A DNA stretch of 23,272 nt, from contig JAPOSK010000025.1 in assembly GCA_026709725.1 (NCBI GenBank), forward strand, positions 1 to 23,272, written 5' to 3'. Source of the stretch: Paracoccaceae bacterium. Its GTDB lineage: Bacteria; Pseudomonadota; Alphaproteobacteria; Rhodobacterales; Rhodobacteraceae. A program made the position numbers and the translations under genes. Below the pieces are notes generated by a model. It was not told where the DNA came from. It worked only from the letters and a program-made list of their open reading frames with translations, and ran no database searches. Below, one piece after another: positions 20,863-23,272 of this stretch (its first letter is position 1; every line of letters begins with the position of its first letter).

Positions 20863-21226
20863 CGTCATCCTCCAGCACGTGGCCGACAAGAAACGCGGTT
20901 CCCGCCTCGAACTCGGCGGGTGTGAGTTGCACTGTGTACGGATAATCGGTCACTGTGCTGTGCAGGACAATTCGCTTGCTGGTGAACGACACGATTTTCC
21001 ATTGCGCGTGTTCACCGCCCAAAATCGAACTCCCGCCGCCAGCGTCCGCGGAATCAAAGCGGATAACCGCATTCGCCTCCATGCCCTCCATTCCACGGAT
21101 TCGACCGAAAGCGCGGGTCTGTTTCAGGCGATTCGCGTATCCGCTCGCCAGTCCCGCGCCCCACGGCGAGCCGAGGAACGCGCCAAGCAAAGCGATTGCC
21201 AGTGTCACAATTCCGCTGATGGTCAT
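20846..21226 (-). CDS. Hypothetical protein with N-terminal membrane segment
   Basis: A 126-residue protein. Residues about 3-20 are hydrophobic (ISGIVTLAIALLGAFLG) and could be a signal anchor; the rest is a soluble beta-rich domain (IVSFTSKRIVLHSTV) ending in an acidic tail (LEDDDEKSG). ATG 21226 follows AGGAGATTGAA and overlaps the small upstream frame's stop. Function unknown. Confidence 0.65.
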   Translation of the reverse strand: MTISGIVTLAIALLGAFLGSPWGAGLASGYANRLKQTRAFGRIRGMEGMEANAVIRFDSADAGGGSSILGGEHAQWKIVSFTSKRIVLHSTVTDYPYTVQLTPAEFEAGTAFLVGHVLEDDDEKSG

Positions 21227-21357
21227 TTCAATCTCCTGTTGATGATTTCGCTCAATATATCATGAACCGCGACGCGCAGGATTCCGCGCTGCGCGTCCGT
21301 GATCGCGGGGCTGGGCTGGCGCTTGGGCCGGCCTACCCAGTGAACTTTGCGAGCCAC
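21223..21357 (-). CDS. Possible 44-residue basic protein
   Basis: GTG 21357 to TGA 21223 encodes a basic peptide (VARKVHWVGRPKRQPSPAIT, then a likely helix AVHDILSEIINRRLK). Its end overlaps the next start as ATGA and its start lies inside the nuclease-like gene, so it fills an otherwise empty 106-base gap in the operon. No family is recognised. Confidence 0.5.
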   Translation of the reverse strand: MARKVHWVGRPKRQPSPAITDAQRGILRVAVHDILSEIINRRLK

Positions 21358-21791
21358 TCTTCAAACTCCGGCTTGCCGCGCCAGTGCGCGATGCAGGCAA
21401 GCTGCTCATCCTCGACGTCCTTCTTGTTCTGCCCGTGATACGGCACGGCAAGGTTTTCCCGAATCAGGAAGTCGGTGAGCCGGTTCGATTCGCAGTCCAG
21501 CATATCGCCGAGTTTTCTCCCGAACTTGCCGGCGTAATTCTCGCTGCTGAAATACACCTCCCCACGGACTTGCGCCATCTTGAGCCAATCCCACGCCTTG
21601 TCCTTCGCGAGGTAGGCCAGCGCCTTGAAGTCCGGGCGGCGGTCGCGCAACTCGGTGGTGTCGATGCCCATGATTCGCACCTTGAAATGCGCGGAAAGGT
21701 CGAAGCCGAGATCGAGCGTCAAGTCCAAACTGTCCGCGTCGTAGCCGCCCCAATCCAGCACTCGGTAGATGTATGTCTGCGGGCCGCTCAT
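21333..21791 (-). CDS. Staphylococcal-nuclease-like protein
   Basis: A 152-residue protein resembling the SNase (thermonuclease) fold: VRIMGIDTTELRDRRPDFKA matches the first arginine and the aspartate-threonine-glutamate turn, GRKLGDML matches the GR-L motif, and LIRENLAVPYHG the closing strand and helix. It may cut or bind nucleic acid. An apparent catalytic arginine/glutamate set is present but not fully certain. Its place among lysis genes is unusual. ATG 21791 overlaps the upstream stop as ATGA. Confidence 0.65.
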   Translation of the reverse strand: MSGPQTYIYRVLDWGGYDADSLDLTLDLGFDLSAHFKVRIMGIDTTELRDRRPDFKALAYLAKDKAWDWLKMAQVRGEVYFSSENYAGKFGRKLGDMLDCESNRLTDFLIRENLAVPYHGQNKKDVEDEQLACIAHWRGKPEFEEWLAKFTG

Positions 21792-22066
21792 GTCAGAACC
21801 CCCGCGACCAAGCCGAGAATTATCCCGAGCCAAAGCCCGACGAGGAAATCGGCCACGTCCAAGCCGGCTGAATCGCCTTTGCGAATCACGCTCAAGCCCT
21901 GGTATGCGACATAGAGCAACGCCCAAACCGCCGCCGCGAGCATCAGCGCCGCCGCGCCGGTGAGGATCAGAAAGCCGCAAATCGCGCCTTGGATGTGGTG
22001 GCCCAAGAACTCGAAGGGGTAGAGTTTCCACCCTTGTCTGTAACTTGTGCGCTGTGTCTTGCCCAT
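21788..22066 (-). CDS. Two-span membrane protein, holin candidate
   Basis: A 92-residue protein with a basic N-terminus (MGKTQRTSYRQGW) and two hydrophobic spans (about 28-55 and 72-91), the layout of a class II holin. The loop between them is charged (RKGDSAGLD). No holin family can be named. ATG 22066 follows the upstream stop by one base. Confidence 0.55.
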   Translation of the reverse strand: MGKTQRTSYRQGWKLYPFEFLGHHIQGAICGFLILTGAAALMLAAAVWALLYVAYQGLSVIRKGDSAGLDVADFLVGLWLGIILGLVAGVLT

Positions 22067-22067
22067 G

Positions 22068-22238
22068 TCAGGTCTCCCGGTTGTCGGTCGCTTCGGAAAA
22101 ATCGTGCCCCCCGCGCCCTTCGAGCCAAGCCACCCGCTCGGCGAGCAGGGCCAGCTTGCGGAGCATATAGCCTAGCAGGGCGATGGTGGGGAGCAACACC
22201 ATTTCCTCCAGTTCGACCGCAGTGAAAAACGCCTCCAC
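22068..22238 (-). CDS. Small protein with possible membrane segment
   Basis: A 56-residue protein from GTG 22238, preceded by AAGGA. An acidic start (VEAFFTAVELEEM) leads into a hydrophobic stretch (VLLPTIALLGYML) and a helical tail. It could be a membrane-associated partner of its neighbours. A CTG three codons... two codons earlier would overlap the upstream stop but is a rarer start. Function unknown. Confidence 0.5.
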   Translation of the reverse strand: MEAFFTAVELEEMVLLPTIALLGYMLRKLALLAERVAWLEGRGGHDFSEATDNRET

Positions 22239-22240
22239 GG

Positions 22241-22483
22241 TCAGTCCTTGCAGGGCTTGGTTGACACCACGCCCCGGAGTTCGGCCACGTTGGAGTCGAT
22301 CCGCGCCACGGTGCGCCAAATCTTGCCCTGACGTTCCTCGCACTGGCTCTCGTGCTCCCGGATCTGGACCTCCAGCCTGTCAACGTCCCGGCGCATGGCC
22401 CAGATGTAGCCCCCGGCCATGACGATGATCAAAGTGTTGATGTCGAGGCCCAAGACCTGGGCGGCTTGCAGCAATGCTTCCAT
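22241..22483 (-). CDS. Single-span membrane protein with coiled coil
   Basis: An 80-residue protein with one span (TLIIVMAGGYIWAM, about 16-30) followed by a charged coiled coil (RDVDRLEVQIREHESQCEER). Such a span plus coiled coil is common among small phage lysis-cassette proteins. ATG 22483 has GGGAGGG just upstream and starts one base after the preceding stop. Function unknown. Confidence 0.6.
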   Translation of the reverse strand: MEALLQAAQVLGLDINTLIIVMAGGYIWAMRRDVDRLEVQIREHESQCEERQGKIWRTVARIDSNVAELRGVVSTKPCKD

Positions 22484-22484
22484 A

Positions 22485-23258
22485 TCAGACCCTCCCCAAC
22501 ATATCGGCCAACTCCCGCCACGGCTTCCAGCCTTTGGAAGCATGGGTTTTCGCATATGCGCGGGCGGCGTTGAAGTCGCGCCCACCAAGCTCGATCAGGT
22601 TAATCACGTGGTTCCAACGGGTGTGATGCGCTGGATTTTCCGACTCCTTCCACTTGTCGCGGTGTTTCAGACAATGCGCCAGCAGCGGTTCGATGTTGAT
22701 GCCGGCGAGCGGGTTGGTGGGCGGCGAAGCGGGAGGGGGCTCCTGATATGCGGTCGAAGAGTCTGGGCCGGACGCTCCATGCGTCCGAACACTCCCCTCC
22801 CACTCGCCGCCCGTGGCGGAGGCGTCCGCTGCCTCCCCGCTCGCACCAGCGTCCTCTGCGTCGGTGTTGGTGCCGGTGATTCCAATGTTGCCGTATGGCC
22901 AACCACCGGCATCCACAACCCGCTGCTGGTATTCAGTCAGCGGGATGCCTTTCTTCAGGCGTTCTTGGTATGTGCGGCAATCAAAGGGCAGTTGGGTATC
23001 CCGCCAATATGCGCTGATCTCCCTCGCCCCCGACCGCTCTTCATCCCACATGGCCTTCTGCGTGTCGTAGGTGTGGGCGTGGGGATAACTGTCATCGACA
23101 GGGCTTGGTTCCCAATCCATTTCAGGCAGGTCTCCGTTGTAATACAGAATAGCCCAACTGAATGACCCTTTGGTGTGATTCGCTTTCCCCGCATCTGTAT
23201 ATTGACCATCTGCACCCCGCACCCAATTTGTTCCAATTCGATTGGGCAGGGGGTACAC
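22485..23258 (-). CDS. Hypothetical structural-like protein, possibly truncated
   Basis: At least 257 residues. The sequence is rich in tryptophan and tyrosine (ADGQYTDAGKANHTKGSFSW, LPEMDWEPSPVDDSY), then a low-complexity glycine/alanine/serine linker (about 130-180), then a helical C-terminal domain (HVINLIELGGRDFNAARAYA). That plan suits the end of a tail-fibre or tail-tip protein, but no domain is recognised. The GTG at 23258 has no good binding site and the frame stays open to the window edge, so the true start probably lies outside. Confidence 0.6.
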   Translation of the reverse strand: MYPLPNRIGTNWVRGADGQYTDAGKANHTKGSFSWAILYYNGDLPEMDWEPSPVDDSYPHAHTYDTQKAMWDEERSGAREISAYWRDTQLPFDCRTYQERLKKGIPLTEYQQRVVDAGGWPYGNIGITGTNTDAEDAGASGEAADASATGGEWEGSVRTHGASGPDSSTAYQEPPPASPPTNPLAGINIEPLLAHCLKHRDKWKESENPAHHTRWNHVINLIELGGRDFNAARAYAKTHASKGWKPWRELADMLGRV

Positions 23259-23272
23259 CGCCGCAACACAAA

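Overview
The window looks like part of a tailed bacteriophage or prophage genome, moderately GC-rich, from a Gram-negative host. The evidence is a RecT-type annealing protein, a tyrosine recombinase, a CHC2-Toprim-ATPase primase-helicase, two DNA methyltransferases and a lysis cassette with a transglycosylase and a two-component spanin. The outer spanin is a lipoprotein, which implies an outer membrane. No rRNA, tRNA or CRISPR array was seen. Several promoters resemble the sigma-70 consensus. The host genus cannot be named from the sequence.

Layout. (1) 1-963 carries no convincing gene. It holds hairpins, alternating TA tracts, a long dyad and 15 TGCA words, and may be a replication origin or control region. 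(2) 964-6308, + strand, is a run of about thirteen small, mostly unrecognised genes ending at a clear intrinsic terminator. One encodes a protein resembling a DNA sliding clamp and the last encodes a helix-turn-helix protein. Three of the gaps hold the most unusual signal in the window: a two-hairpin module in which stem sequences change but pairing, loop and linker are kept, always just before a strong ribosome binding site. (3) 16570 down to 6364, - strand, is a tightly coupled operon: recT, a Rad50/SbcC-like ATPase, a 15-codon micro-ORF, an SF2 helicase, a coiled-coil protein, an N4/N6 DNA methyltransferase, a C5-cytosine methyltransferase, two small proteins and the primase-helicase. (4) 16663-18498, + strand, diverges from recT: a small regulator-like protein, a tyrosine recombinase and a Cas4/RecB-like nuclease with the cysteines of an iron-sulfur cluster. 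(5) 18741-18514, - strand, is a lone small gene behind a strong promoter and a two-hairpin leader. (6) 23258 down to 18873, - strand, is the lysis region: a possibly truncated protein at the window edge, several small membrane proteins, a staphylococcal-nuclease-like protein, an SLT endolysin and the inner and outer spanins.

How the parts fit. RecT, the Cas4-like nuclease, the SbcC-like ATPase and the helicase could form a phage recombination and repair set. The primase-helicase and possible clamp would serve replication, and the methyltransferases would protect phage DNA. A 19-base element with 17 matches overlaps the -10 region of both the recT promoter and the promoter at 18.8 kb, and a weaker copy lies at 29-47, suggesting one shared regulator. 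The small protein encoded beside recT is a candidate. All functions are inferred from sequence motifs.
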